34,119 nt of DNA. Source: Cyanobacteria bacterium REEB67 (lineage in GTDB: Bacteria; Cyanobacteriota; Vampirovibrionia; Obscuribacterales; Obscuribacteraceae). The stretch spans positions 1-34,119 of the forward strand of contig JAGXAB010000069.1 of assembly GCA_018971775.1 (NCBI GenBank). Direction: 5' to 3'. The notes under the pieces are model-generated. The model was not told the origin of the DNA and searched no databases. It saw only the letters and a list, made by a program, of their open reading frames with translations. The position numbers and the translations under genes are program-made. Of the stretch, positions 5,813 through 14,202 are shown piece after piece. Every line of letters begins with the position of its first letter. Within the stretch, counting starts at the first letter, position 1.

Positions 5813-8728
5813 ATGATGCCCAAACTTGCCAGTCGGAACCGAGCCGAAGCATCCGGAGATTTGCCGGGCGCCGCCAGTAAGGGGCGGCCTCAAGCAGCGC
5901 CGTTCTCTCTTGGTCCGAAGCGCTTCGATCCGGTTGCTCACGGCGGGGTGAAACGGCTGGGTTTTTGGTTTTTGTTCTTTGGCTTTCTTCTGCCTTTGGC
6001 AGCGATGATTTTTGAGTGCACGACGCATTATTGCGCCCAGCGTTTTTTCGATCCCTTCCCATCGACCGGGCATGTCCTGCTCTTTGCCCTTATACCGCTC
6101 AGTAATCTGCTCAGCTGGTGGGGGACGCGGCGCGACCTTTCCAATCATCTGGCCGCCATGTCCTTAATGAGCGGCATGGCCATGGGTGTTGGTATTCTCT
6201 ATGCCCTGATGTTTTTGCCGATCACCCCGACCGCCTGCCTGGCCACCGCTTTTTTCGGCTTCGGTCTGCTCGCGCTCTCCCCCGTGCTTTCGCTACCGTG
6301 CAACCTTCTATCCGCCAGAACCGTCGGCCGCTTAGCCTCGGGCAAAACCACCTATTTCAATGCCCATCAGGTCGACCACATCGGTCATATGATCATTTTA
6401 GTGATGGTGATCGCCGTCGAATTGCCCTCCACCCTGACGCGAATTAATCTGAGCAATGCCGCCGAGCCGGATCCAGTCGTTTCGCAAAATGCTCTGCGCT
6501 GGTTGCGCAAATACGGCAGTGCCGAGGTCTTGCAGCGCGCTTGCTACGAACACTCCGGTCGGGCCACCGACATACTCGGTTCGCTTTACGAGAGCGGCCA
6601 TCCCTTCAATGTCGATGCGGCTCGCCGTGTCTTTTTCCGGGTCACGGGCAAACCTTTTAATAGTGTGCCCATACCGGCGGCAGCACGTGCAACCATACAG
6701 CGTGCCAGCATGATCACCGACACGGCTTCTCTCAATTATGGTGTCAGTGATGAATTCGATCTTGATACCGATATCGCCGGGGAAAACGTCAGCGGCATGG
6801 CGCGCGGCCTTTCACTTGCGCAATCGGCCATCACCGGTACTGTGGATGGCGATTCGGCTCTCGGTACTCTGGAGTGGACTTTTGGTTTTACCAATGTCTC
6901 AAAGGTCGATCGAGAAGCGCGGGCGAAAATATTATTGCCACCGCAGGCGGTGGTGACCAGAGCCAGTCTGATTGTTAAAGATAAGGTCTATGATGCCACG
7001 GTAATGGTGCGCGACCTCGCCCGCGCTCAATATCAGAGCTCCGTCAATGCTCGCAAGGAGCCGCTCCTGGTCAGCATGGCGGGCGCCGACCAGCTGCTTG
7101 TGCAGTGCTATCCGATCCGGGCCGGCGAGACGGTAAAAGTCCGCCTGGAGATTGCCGTACCACTCGCCATACGCAAGGACGAACGGGCCAGCTTGACTCT
7201 GCCGGCTTTTATGGAGCGCAATTTCATCGCCGATAGACCCACAGCAGTCGATATTAAGTCGACCACCGCTGCTGGACGTCCTTCTCCTCTTGCCGGATCG
7301 GGCCTGATCAATCTCAGCCCGGAGTGTCTCTCCGGCACGGTCACAGCCGAACAGTTGAGCCGCTTCGAGTGCACTGTCTCAGTCTTCCGCAATCTGTCCG
7401 CAAGCCGCATATACGGCAAGGTCTGGTGCAAAGCCGATCCTTGTGCTGTCAATGCCGAAGTTGAGCGTTTTTTGCGTGCACCGCACTATTCCGGTTTGAA
7501 GCGGCTTCTCATCCTCATAGATGGTTCGGAAGGGACGAAACCCTATCTCAATCAAATCAGCGAAGGTTTAAAAGCGCTTCCAGGATCACTTGAAGCATCG
7601 ATAAAAATTGTCGGAGATCAACCGACCGCCCTGTTTGGCGGTTTCAAGCCGGGTGGCTCGCCCGATTATATTGCTGCCGTCAGCGATCTGAAAAAGCTGG
7701 ACATGGCCGGAGGTCAGGACGATTTTGCTTCATTGCGTGAAAGCCTGCAGTCTGCCGCCGGTACAGAAGATACAGCCGTGCTCTGGTTGCACGCCGCTCA
7801 GCCGATCACGAGCGGCGATCCGGTCGAAATTAACAAGTTGATCCGAACGGCATCGAACAGGCCCTATCTTTTTGACATGACGCTGCAGGCTGCTCCTAAT
7901 GAGATCCTGGCCGGTGTTTATGCTCCCAGGGGCCTGGTGCGTCTGCCTCGCACTGCTGAGGTCAACGCCGATTTGATCAGCTTTTTTGCCTCCTGCCAGT
8001 TGCAGGCTAAAGATGAGGAAGCGGAAGCGCGACAAGACCAGGAATTTGCTTGCCATGCAAAAGATGAAGGTGCGGCCAGGCCGGACGGGCTGCAGGTCGA
8101 TGACCGCCTGCTCAAAATCTGGGCTAATCGTCAGATTGCCACCGACATGCAAATGCCTGGCGGTGTCCAATTGGCCGCCTGCAATCTTGAAGCCGCTCAG
8201 CTGCAAATCGTCAGCCCGGTCAGCAGCGCTGTCGTAGTCCAGACCGAGACGGCAATGGCGGCGCCTGTGCCCGTACAATCCCTGGCGGATAAGAAGGACA
8301 ACATCGTCGAAGATGCTCTAAAACGGGCCGGTACGCTCGCCTCGGAAAAAGTGAAGTCCCTGGCGATGATGGATGCGCCCAGTCGTAGTGCCGAATTTTT
8401 CGATACAGCTCCTGCCCCGGCGACGAGTATGCCGGGTTATCCGGGTGTGCTTGGTGCCACTAATGGCACCCCGTCCCCGGCACCGGAGTCTTTTGAGCAG
8501 GAGCAAAAGCGCGCCCAGAATGAAGTCATCGGAGCAATCAACACGGCCGGCACGGTACGCCCCGTAAGCCCCGTAAGCCCCGTAAGCCCCGTAAGCTCCT
8601 GGTCATTGTTATCCGGCCTTGTGCAGATTTTGTTTGTAATTTGCGCTGGCGGTGCCTTTCTTATTGCCTGCAAACGCGCTTTATTCAAGAAAAACAAAGA
8701 CGACTCAGGCAAATCAGATGGCACTTGA
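5813..8728 (+). CDS. Multi-pass membrane protein with VIT domain
   Basis: A 971-residue protein from ATG 5813, chosen because GAGGT (5803-5807) precedes it; an ATG at 5786 has no ribosome site. About five membrane helices fill residues 47-210, a linker follows, and a VIT domain spans roughly 345-455 (LEWTFGFTN start, ILLPPQAVVTRASLIV, then YPIRAGETVKVRLE). After it comes a Rossmann-like stretch with LLILIDGSEG (D570), reminiscent of a von Willebrand A domain but without a full DxSxS metal site. A VSP-repeat linker precedes a C-terminal helix (about 932-953) and a basic tail. VIT proteins are usually surface or secretion-related. The layout recalls MSEP-CTERM proteins that pair with exosortases, but I see no MSEP motif, so that link is tentative. 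Confidence 0.75.
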   Translation: MMPKLASRNRAEASGDLPGAASKGRPQAAPFSLGPKRFDPVAHGGVKRLGFWFLFFGFLLPLAAMIFECTTHYCAQRFFDPFPSTGHVLLFALIPLSNLLSWWGTRRDLSNHLAAMSLMSGMAMGVGILYALMFLPITPTACLATAFFGFGLLALSPVLSLPCNLLSARTVGRLASGKTTYFNAHQVDHIGHMIILVMVIAVELPSTLTRINLSNAAEPDPVVSQNALRWLRKYGSAEVLQRACYEHSGRATDILGSLYESGHPFNVDAARRVFFRVTGKPFNSVPIPAAARATIQRASMITDTASLNYGVSDEFDLDTDIAGENVSGMARGLSLAQSAITGTVDGDSALGTLEWTFGFTNVSKVDREARAKILLPPQAVVTRASLIVKDKVYDATVMVRDLARAQYQSSVNARKEPLLVSMAGADQLLVQCYPIRAGETVKVRLEIAVPLAIRKDERASLTLPAFMERNFIADRPTAVDIKSTTAAGRPSPLAGSGLINLSPECLSGTVTAEQLSRFECTVSVFRNLSASRIYGKVWCKADPCAVNAEVERFLRAPHYSGLKRLLILIDGSEGTKPYLNQISEGLKALPGSLEASIKIVGDQPTALFGGFKPGGSPDYIAAVSDLKKLDMAGGQDDFASLRESLQSAAGTEDTAVLWLHAAQPITSGDPVEINKLIRTASNRPYLFDMTLQAAPNEILAGVYAPRGLVRLPRTAEVNADLISFFASCQLQAKDEEAEARQDQEFACHAKDEGAARPDGLQVDDRLLKIWANRQIATDMQMPGGVQLAACNLEAAQLQIVSPVSSAVVVQTETAMAAPVPVQSLADKKDNIVEDALKRAGTLASEKVKSLAMMDAPSRSAEFFDTAPAPATSMPGYPGVLGATNGTPSPAPESFEQEQKRAQNEVIGAINTAGTVRPVSPVSPVSPVSSWSLLSGLVQILFVICAGGAFLIACKRALFKKNKDDSGKSDGT
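8555..8599 (+). repeat. Nine-base tandem repeat coding VSP units
   Basis: Five tandem copies of a nine-base unit, consensus GTAAGCCCC, run from 8555. The first (GTACGCCCC) and last (GTAAGCTCC) copies are degenerate and the middle three are identical. The unit keeps the reading frame and encodes repeated Val-Ser-Pro in the linker before the C-terminal membrane helix of the VIT protein. Copy number changes would lengthen or shorten the linker in steps of three residues without a frameshift. Confidence 0.85.
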
Positions 8729-8767
8729 TCCGCAAGCACTGCGGGAACGGCAATTTAACGATGCCCC

Positions 8768-9901
8768 TCAATGCTGAGCTGGTTTTTGTGTAGATGATTG
8801 CGCAGGTGTTTGAGCAGGTGTTTGTTTCTGCACCTGTGTCTGCATCTGCCCCTGTAGCTGTCCTTGATCTATTTGACCGCGGACGCTTTTGATGATACCA
8901 CTAGTGGTGTCGTTCGTTTGCGTTCGTCCGGCGCCGTAATTGTGCACGAACATATCGGGATTGGAGTCGATTATCCTGTGGACTCGGTTGTCTTCGGCCT
9001 GGCTGCGCACGTTTGTGGCGGCGCTGTCATAAGAATGCGCCAGATTGCGGTAGAAGATGTTTAATTTATCTTGCTCGTTTTCAAAATCGATTTGCAGGAT
9101 TTTCAACTTCCCGGCCAGGTTGTCCTTAATCGCCTGCACGTCTGAATCGTAGCTGGGATTTCTCACTCTTTCTTTGCCGTAGTAGACATATTTTGGCACG
9201 GCATCGATGTCGGCTTGTGCTTCTTGATTCAAGCGCGCGGTTGTGCCCTCCAGTGTGCGGCGCTTATTTTCGATTAGAGTGGCAGCGCTCTTCATGGCAT
9301 TGTCACTGTACTCCGCCGACTGTCTGTCGACGCGGGTCACTTGTGGCTGGGCCGGATTACTGAAGGTCTGGCCGCTATTTGCGCCGGCGCCGGCGGCGGT
9401 TGGATTGTTCGGTGCTGCGGCGCTGGAATTGCCGCCTGGGCCTCCCACAGTCGGATTGCCCCTGAGCTTGTCTAGAGCGGCGCGGGCATAATCACCGACT
9501 TGAGTGCCGAGGCCGTGCCTGTAGCAATATTCGTATTCATCGGCGGCGTTGTCGTAAAGATCGGCTTTGAGGAAGATGTTGCCCATCAGGTAATGAGCGG
9601 TCAAATTAGTTGGATCGGCGCTCAGTATCTGTTTGCCCGTATGTCCGGCGAGGACGTACTGGCCGTTGTTGTATTGCATGGTCATGGTGCGCAGCAAGTT
9701 GTTTTCGCGGGCGACCGCCGCTTCCGCTTGATCGAAGGTAGTTGGCGTGGCGCGTTGAGCCAGGGTACCCGCAGGCGCGATTGTCATGCTTGTAAAAATT
9801 GACAGGGTGCCAAGCAGTAGCCTGCCCAATGCTGTTTTATTTCGAGACTGACAGCAGCTGGGCGGCCATTTAGAAGCTGGTCTATTTCGGATTAAGGGCA
9901 T
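8768..9901 (-). CDS. Exported TPR/coiled-coil protein with Gln-rich tail
   Basis: A 377-residue protein. A basic N-terminal stretch is followed by a hydrophobic segment (GRLLLGTLSIFTSMTIAPAG) ending near TLAQR, consistent with an unusually long signal peptide; no better internal start is obvious. Residues 55-150 contain about two TPR units (YVLAGHTGKQILSADP, then LKADLYDNAADEYEYCYRHG). A Gly/Asn/Pro/Ala linker follows, then a long charged helical region (200-320), and a tail of repeated Gln-Gln/Thr-Pro-Ala-Gln residues. The function is not recognisable; it looks like a periplasmic scaffold. It converges with the VIT gene with 39 bases between the stop codons. Confidence 0.6.
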   Translation of the reverse strand: MPLIRNRPASKWPPSCCQSRNKTALGRLLLGTLSIFTSMTIAPAGTLAQRATPTTFDQAEAAVARENNLLRTMTMQYNNGQYVLAGHTGKQILSADPTNLTAHYLMGNIFLKADLYDNAADEYEYCYRHGLGTQVGDYARAALDKLRGNPTVGGPGGNSSAAAPNNPTAAGAGANSGQTFSNPAQPQVTRVDRQSAEYSDNAMKSAATLIENKRRTLEGTTARLNQEAQADIDAVPKYVYYGKERVRNPSYDSDVQAIKDNLAGKLKILQIDFENEQDKLNIFYRNLAHSYDSAATNVRSQAEDNRVHRIIDSNPDMFVHNYGAGRTQTNDTTSGIIKSVRGQIDQGQLQGQMQTQVQKQTPAQTPAQSSTQKPAQH

Positions 9902-9947
9902 GACCGACTCGGAAAATCTTCGCTAGGGGCGACTTTTTAGTTATACC

Positions 9948-10445
9948 CTAAGTGTTGTTTTCATCGCTTCCCTGACGTCTTGCCTGCTCGACGACCGGCG
10001 GAATTGTTGCTTCAAAGTCGAGCTCTTCTGGGGGCAGAGGACGCAGTGTCTTCAGATTTGGCTGATTGGGCACATAGACATAGCGCAGGAGCATTTTGCG
10101 CAGATCCTCGGGCTCGAAGGGTTTGTGCATATGATCGTCGATGCCCGCTGCCGAGCAGCGCTCGTGTATGTCGCTATCAGTGCTGGCCGAAATAGCGATG
10201 ATTGGCGTGCGCCGACCAGACTCGAGCTCGATGCGGCGAATTCTCGCGGCACACTCGAAACCGTCGATACCTGGCAAGACAAGGTCCATCAGGATTGCTG
10301 CATACTTGGCTACGCCAAGGGCGGTGAGGGCTTCTTCCGCCGAGGAAAAACATTGCGTGTCGTAATCGAATTTGTTCAAAAGCATCGAAATGACTTGCTG
10401 TTCGGTTGGAATATCTTCAATGACTAAAATGAGCGGTGAGGTCAT
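9948..10445 (-). CDS. Single-domain response regulator (REC)
   Basis: A 165-residue receiver protein. E10 and D11 form the acidic Mg pocket, D54 (ILMDLVLPGIDGFE) is the phosphoacceptor, S87 in ISAS is the switch residue and K108 in HKPF the conserved lysine, so it should be phosphorylatable. Residues 1-122 make the whole domain. The remaining 40 residues are a Pro/Glu-rich tail with no DNA-binding or enzymatic domain. The sequence style (PGIDGFE...ISAS...KPF) is that of receivers fed by hybrid histidine kinases. No histidine kinase is encoded in the window, so this is an orphan regulator, probably acting by protein contact. Confidence 0.88.
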   Translation of the reverse strand: MTSPLILVIEDIPTEQQVISMLLNKFDYDTQCFSSAEEALTALGVAKYAAILMDLVLPGIDGFECAARIRRIELESGRRTPIIAISASTDSDIHERCSAAGIDDHMHKPFEPEDLRKMLLRYVYVPNQPNLKTLRPLPPEELDFEATIPPVVEQARRQGSDENNT

Positions 10446-10512
10446 CTTGATTTCCCTGGTCGCCTGATCCCTGTGTACTCTCGGCCTGTGATGTTATTGG
10501 CCAGTGAAGCCG

Positions 10513-10535
10513 GTTGTGTGCAAAACAGACACAAC
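10513..10535. promoter_or_regulatory. Perfect inverted repeat, candidate operator
   Basis: GTTGTGT (10513-10519) and ACACAAC (10529-10535) are perfect seven-base inverted arms around nine bases. The adenine run follows the repeat on the plus strand, the wrong side for a minus-strand terminator, so a protein-binding site is more likely. A TTGACT box begins eleven bases downstream at 10546 and could be a -35 element with TTGTAT at 10570-10575 (18-base spacing). It lies between the divergent response regulator and glycosyltransferase genes. Confidence 0.35.
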
Positions 10536-10695
10536 AAAAAATTAGTTGACTGGCTACAAATGATACCGGTTGTATCGAAGGTTTTACCAGAGGAAAGTTC
10601 CCGGCCCTTAAATGAAAAAGCGCTTATCTGGCCTTCCTCCTGTGACATCTGCAAATTTTTGCGGGCGACGCCTACCCGGTGCGCCGTGATAGCAG

Positions 10696-10717
10696 AGCGC
10701 CATATATAATGAGCGCT
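10696..10717 (+). promoter_or_regulatory. TATAAT box flanked by inverted repeat
   Basis: A perfect TATAAT (10705-10710) lies 42 bases before the glycosyltransferase ATG and is bracketed by AGCGC (10696-10700) and GCGCT (10713-10717). No convincing -35 is present at 16-18 bases, so an activator or another sigma factor may be needed, or a repressor may sit over the -10. The rest of the 307-base gap (10446-10752) holds only weak antisense frames and the repeat at 10513. Confidence 0.35.
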
Positions 10718-10752
10718 ATGCAAGTTGTGAAACGCGGGACCGGCAGTCGGCT

Positions 10753-12048
10753 ATGAAACGCATTCTTCTAGCCGCAATCGGATCGCTCGGCGACATTCAT
10801 CCGATGATTGCTATTGGCCTTGCTTTGCAGAGTCGCGGTCATGAAATCATTTTTGCCACTTCTTCTTATTACCACAAGCGTCTCGAACAGTTTGGTTTCA
10901 CGGTGCGCACATTGCGTCCGGACAGCATCAATCCAACAGACATCGACATGCTCGCCAGTTTGATGGACTTGCGCCAGGGTACCTGTCGTTTGATGCGCGA
11001 TTACATCTTCGCCAATATCAATGATACCTACGAAGACCTGCTTGCCTTCTCCGAAAGTGTCGATGCCATTCTTGTCACCGAGCTTGTTTATGCCGGCCGT
11101 CTCGTCGCCGACGTGCGCAAAATACCCTGGGCCTTTCTCGCTCTTTCTCCGGGCACATTCTTTTCTACTCACGACATGCCTGTTTTACCGGGTGCCGAGG
11201 GTTTTTCTTTTCTGACGAAATTTGGTCCGAGCGTCAATGAGGGCCTGATTCAATTGGGCAAATTTTCCTGCGCCAGCTGGCCGGCGCCTTATCACCGATT
11301 GCGTAATTCACTGGGTTTACAGCCCCAGGACAATCCAATCTTTGCGGCAAAATTTTCACCGCATCTGGTGCTAGCTGCTTTCTCCTCGGTGCTCGGTCGC
11401 CCCCAGGTAGATTGGCCTAAAAGTGCGGTTGTGACTGGCTTTGCTTATCATGACAGCGTGCCGGACCTCTTCGAGAAGGACAAGGAAAGCAACAACGAAA
11501 GGCTGGCCAAATTTTTGGCAAAAGGCGAGGCACCAATCGTTTTTACCCTGGGATCGGCAGCCATGTTCGTACCGGGAGATTTTTATCACGAGAGTCTGGA
11601 AGCGGCTCGCAGGCTTAATCGTCGCGCCATATTTTTGATGGGGCAAAATACCCTCTTTGAAGATCTGCCGCAGACAATGCTGGCCGTCGATTATCTTCCA
11701 TTTCAGGATATTTTTCCGCAGGCGGCCGCTATCGTACATCAAGGCGGTGTGGGTACGAGCGCCCAGGCGCTGCGCGCTGGTAAGCCCACGCTCTGCGTAC
11801 CTTTTAGCCACGATCAGCCCGACAATGCGGCGCGCCTCGAGCGGCTCGGCACTTCCCTTTCACTGTCGCGCCAGAAATATCGGGCCGCTGCCGTTGCCGC
11901 CCGTCTTTCCACCCTCCTCGAGGGCAAGGCAAACCCGCATGTGGTGCGGGCGGCGGCAGTAGCCGCTCGGATGAAAAACGAGACTAATGATGGTGACGGC
12001 GCTGATAAAGCAGCCGACTGCATATTGAAAATGATTGACGATGGCTGA
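10753..12048 (+). CDS. GT1 family (MGT-type) glycosyltransferase
   Basis: A 431-residue GT-B fold glycosyltransferase of the UDP-glucosyl/rhamnosyltransferase type, which moves a sugar from a nucleotide donor to a small lipophilic acceptor. The N-terminal Rossmann half opens ILLAAIGSLGDIHPMIAIGL, the usual glycine-rich acceptor-domain start. The C-terminal half has FTLGSAAMF and the donor-binding signature AAAIVHQGGVGTSAQALRAG (H329), ending in the FSHDQPDNA motif (H353, D354, Q355). All family landmarks are in place. Acceptor specificity cannot be read; relatives act on sterols, macrolides and hydroxy fatty acids. Its last eight bases overlap the chrA start, so the two are translationally coupled. 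Confidence 0.88.
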   Translation: MKRILLAAIGSLGDIHPMIAIGLALQSRGHEIIFATSSYYHKRLEQFGFTVRTLRPDSINPTDIDMLASLMDLRQGTCRLMRDYIFANINDTYEDLLAFSESVDAILVTELVYAGRLVADVRKIPWAFLALSPGTFFSTHDMPVLPGAEGFSFLTKFGPSVNEGLIQLGKFSCASWPAPYHRLRNSLGLQPQDNPIFAAKFSPHLVLAAFSSVLGRPQVDWPKSAVVTGFAYHDSVPDLFEKDKESNNERLAKFLAKGEAPIVFTLGSAAMFVPGDFYHESLEAARRLNRRAIFLMGQNTLFEDLPQTMLAVDYLPFQDIFPQAAAIVHQGGVGTSAQALRAGKPTLCVPFSHDQPDNAARLERLGTSLSLSRQKYRAAAVAARLSTLLEGKANPHVVRAAAVAARMKNETNDGDGADKAADCILKMIDDG

Positions 12049-13210
12049 AGCAACAAAGCCTACACTGGGCGAGCTGGTTCTTGTCTTCTTGCGTCTGGGT
12101 TGCACCGCTTTTGGTGGTCCGGCCGCTCATATAGCAATGATTCGCAGCGAGCTGGTCGAGCGCCGCAAATGGGTGTCCGAGGGCGATTTTATCGATATGC
12201 TCGGGGCGGCTAGCCTTGTACCCGGGCCGACTTCCACCGAGCTTGCCTTGCATATCGGTTACAAATTAGCTTCCCTGTCTGGTCTTGCGGCAGTCGGTAT
12301 AAGTTTTATTTTGCCCGCCTTTCTACTTGTTCTCGCCTTGGCCGCTTTGTATGTCGCTTACGGCTCCTTGCCGGCATTCACCGCTGTCTTGCACGGGCTG
12401 AAGCCGGTCGTTCTGGCCGTCGTTTTTCAAGCCGTCTGGTTGTTGTCTATAACTGTTTTTAAGACTAATTGGCTGCGCCTTCTGGCACTGTTGGTGGTGC
12501 TGTTTTCTTGCCTGGGTCGTCCGCCTGCCATTTTGCTTTTTGCTGCCGGCCTGCTTGCGGCGCTTGTCCATTACCTCAAGAGCAAGCCGCCGCGCGAAAA
12601 TCTGACCATGGTGATCTTGACCGGTGCCTGCAGCTTCGTCATCTCCGGAACGTGGCTTCTCGGCGCGTTTAGTCCTGCTGTCAGCAAATTTTCTCTGAGT
12701 GCCCTCGCTCTCTATTTTTTGAAAATCGGCGCTGTGCTCTACGGCAGTGGCTACGTTCTGCTTGCTTTTTTGCGGTCGGATCTGGTCGAGCGTTATCACT
12801 GGTTGACCTCAGCTCAGCTGCTTGACGCCGTCGCCGTCGGACAATTGACTCCCGGTCCACTTTTTACCACGGCGACTTTCATTGGTTATGTCCTCGGCGG
12901 AGTCTTCGGGGCAATGCTTGCTACGGTTGCCATTTTTCTGCCCGGCTTTGTCTTTGTGGCGGTGACGGCGCCACTTATTCAAAAAATGCGCAGCTCGACT
13001 CTTTCGGGGTATTTCCTCGACGCCGTCAACGCTGCCGCTCTGGCCCTGATGACCACAGTACTCTATCAGCTCGGCCGCGAAGCTCTATACGGTTGGTTTC
13101 CCCAGGTAATCGCCCTGTTGAGTACTTTTTTATTGCTGCGTTATAAAGTCAATTCGCTCTGGCTCATGCTGGTCGGGGCGATTTGTGGCTTAATATTTCT
13201 CAAATCCTGA
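12041..13210 (+). CDS. chrA: ChrA chromate transporter (long-chain CHR)
   Basis: A 389-residue polytopic membrane protein of the CHR family, which exports chromate or, in some members, sulfate-like anions using the proton gradient. It has the two homologous halves of long CHR proteins: half one with FGGPAAHIAMIRSELVERR and SLVPGPTSTELALHIGY, half two with GSGYVLLAFLRSDLVERY and GQLTPGPLFTTATFIGY. I use ATG 12041 rather than a TTG six bases earlier; it overlaps the glycosyltransferase stop by eight bases with no clear ribosome site, which implies coupling. No chrB-like regulator is nearby, so a role in chromate resistance is plausible but unproved. Confidence 0.9.
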   Translation: MAEATKPTLGELVLVFLRLGCTAFGGPAAHIAMIRSELVERRKWVSEGDFIDMLGAASLVPGPTSTELALHIGYKLASLSGLAAVGISFILPAFLLVLALAALYVAYGSLPAFTAVLHGLKPVVLAVVFQAVWLLSITVFKTNWLRLLALLVVLFSCLGRPPAILLFAAGLLAALVHYLKSKPPRENLTMVILTGACSFVISGTWLLGAFSPAVSKFSLSALALYFLKIGAVLYGSGYVLLAFLRSDLVERYHWLTSAQLLDAVAVGQLTPGPLFTTATFIGYVLGGVFGAMLATVAIFLPGFVFVAVTAPLIQKMRSSTLSGYFLDAVNAAALALMTTVLYQLGREALYGWFPQVIALLSTFLLLRYKVNSLWLMLVGAICGLIFLKS

Positions 13211-13218
13211 AGCCGCTT

Positions 13219-14202
13219 TTAAAGATCCCGCTGCAGCATTTTTGCCGCCTTCGCCTTGTCCTGAGCGGCAAGATCCGGCTTGCCGAGCTTGGTGTAAATC
13301 TCGGCTCGGTTTACATACATTTTTGAGGTGAGGTTGGGATCGATGGAAATACACTTATTGATGTCGGCGAGGGCCTCGCTGTATCGACCCATGCGCATCT
13401 TCAACTGGCCGCGCTCGAGCAGCATTGCCTCGTCATCCGGATTGATCTTGATCAGGGCACTGAAGTCTTCGACTGCTTTGTCTGGCTTACCCATGTGTTC
13501 GTGAATGCGCGCCAGTTGTTCATAGCAGGCATCGTATCTGGGATTGATTGCCAGAGCCTTATAGAGATCTTCGGCCGCTTTTTCGGGCTTTTTATCTTGT
13601 TCGAATAATTCCGAGCGGGCGCGCAAAAGACGATCGGCATTGCCGACTTTAAACTTGTCCAGTAGCGTGGTCAGGTCTGCGATTGCTTCTTTGACTTTGC
13701 CGGTATTGCGATAACCGTACACTCTGAGGTTGTAGAGCAGTTCTTTGTTGCTTGAGCCGAGGCTCAATGCTTTCGTGCAATCAGGCACTATCTTATCGGG
13801 CAATTCGAGCTGTCTGTCCGCTTGCGCCCTGAATGTAAAAACTTCGGGGAATCGCTTGCCCTGTGGATCGGCGGCGATTACCTTATTGCAATCCTCGAAA
13901 GCCTTTGCACCTTGCTCCAGGCTGCAATAGATTGAAGCACGCTGATAAAGAGCGTCTACATATTCTGGCTGGATGGCGATGGCGGCGTTGAATTCTTTGA
14001 GTGCGGCGGCGCGGTTATTGTGTTTTAGATATTGCAGGCCGAGATTGTAGCGATCGCTGGCAGTCGAAGCCCGGGCGCTTGGGCACAGGCCGTCGGCGAT
14101 CACTGTGCCGACGATCACCGTGCCGGTGACAAGTGCAGGCAACCACACCAGCAGCCCCTTAGCTGGCGTCAAACGCCGGCTATTTCTTGGCATTAGCTGC
14201 AT
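13219..14202 (-). CDS. Membrane-anchored or exported TPR protein
   Basis: A 327-residue protein with an N-terminal hydrophobic stretch (LLVWLPALVTGTVIVGTVIA) and then TPR repeats to the end. Six or seven units are visible, for example YLKHNNRAAALKEFNAAIAI, then KPEKAAEDLYKALAINPRY and GRYSEALADINKCISIDPN. It probably serves as a protein-binding scaffold in the periplasm. The start overlaps the upstream thioredoxin-fold gene by 23 bases; ATG 14193 is an equally good start with no ribosome site for either. It is the last gene of the three-gene exported run 16059-13219 and converges with chrA, with eight bases between stop codons. Confidence 0.78.
   Translation of the reverse strand: MQLMPRNSRRLTPAKGLLVWLPALVTGTVIVGTVIADGLCPSARASTASDRYNLGLQYLKHNNRAAALKEFNAAIAIQPEYVDALYQRASIYCSLEQGAKAFEDCNKVIAADPQGKRFPEVFTFRAQADRQLELPDKIVPDCTKALSLGSSNKELLYNLRVYGYRNTGKVKEAIADLTTLLDKFKVGNADRLLRARSELFEQDKKPEKAAEDLYKALAINPRYDACYEQLARIHEHMGKPDKAVEDFSALIKINPDDEAMLLERGQLKMRMGRYSEALADINKCISIDPNLTSKMYVNRAEIYTKLGKPDLAAQDKAKAAKMLQRDL

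Noticed and set aside
7730..8278. 182-residue minus-strand frame inside the VIT gene
   Set aside because: It is fully contained in a well-supported gene, with composition typical of antisense frames.
8730..8744. CCGC/GCGG hairpin between VIT and TPR genes as terminator
   Set aside because: The stem is only four bases with a seven-base loop and no T run.
10442..10723. 93-residue minus-strand frame between the response regulator and glycosyltransferase
   Set aside because: It has no ribosome site or family pattern and covers the promoter region; judged a shadow.
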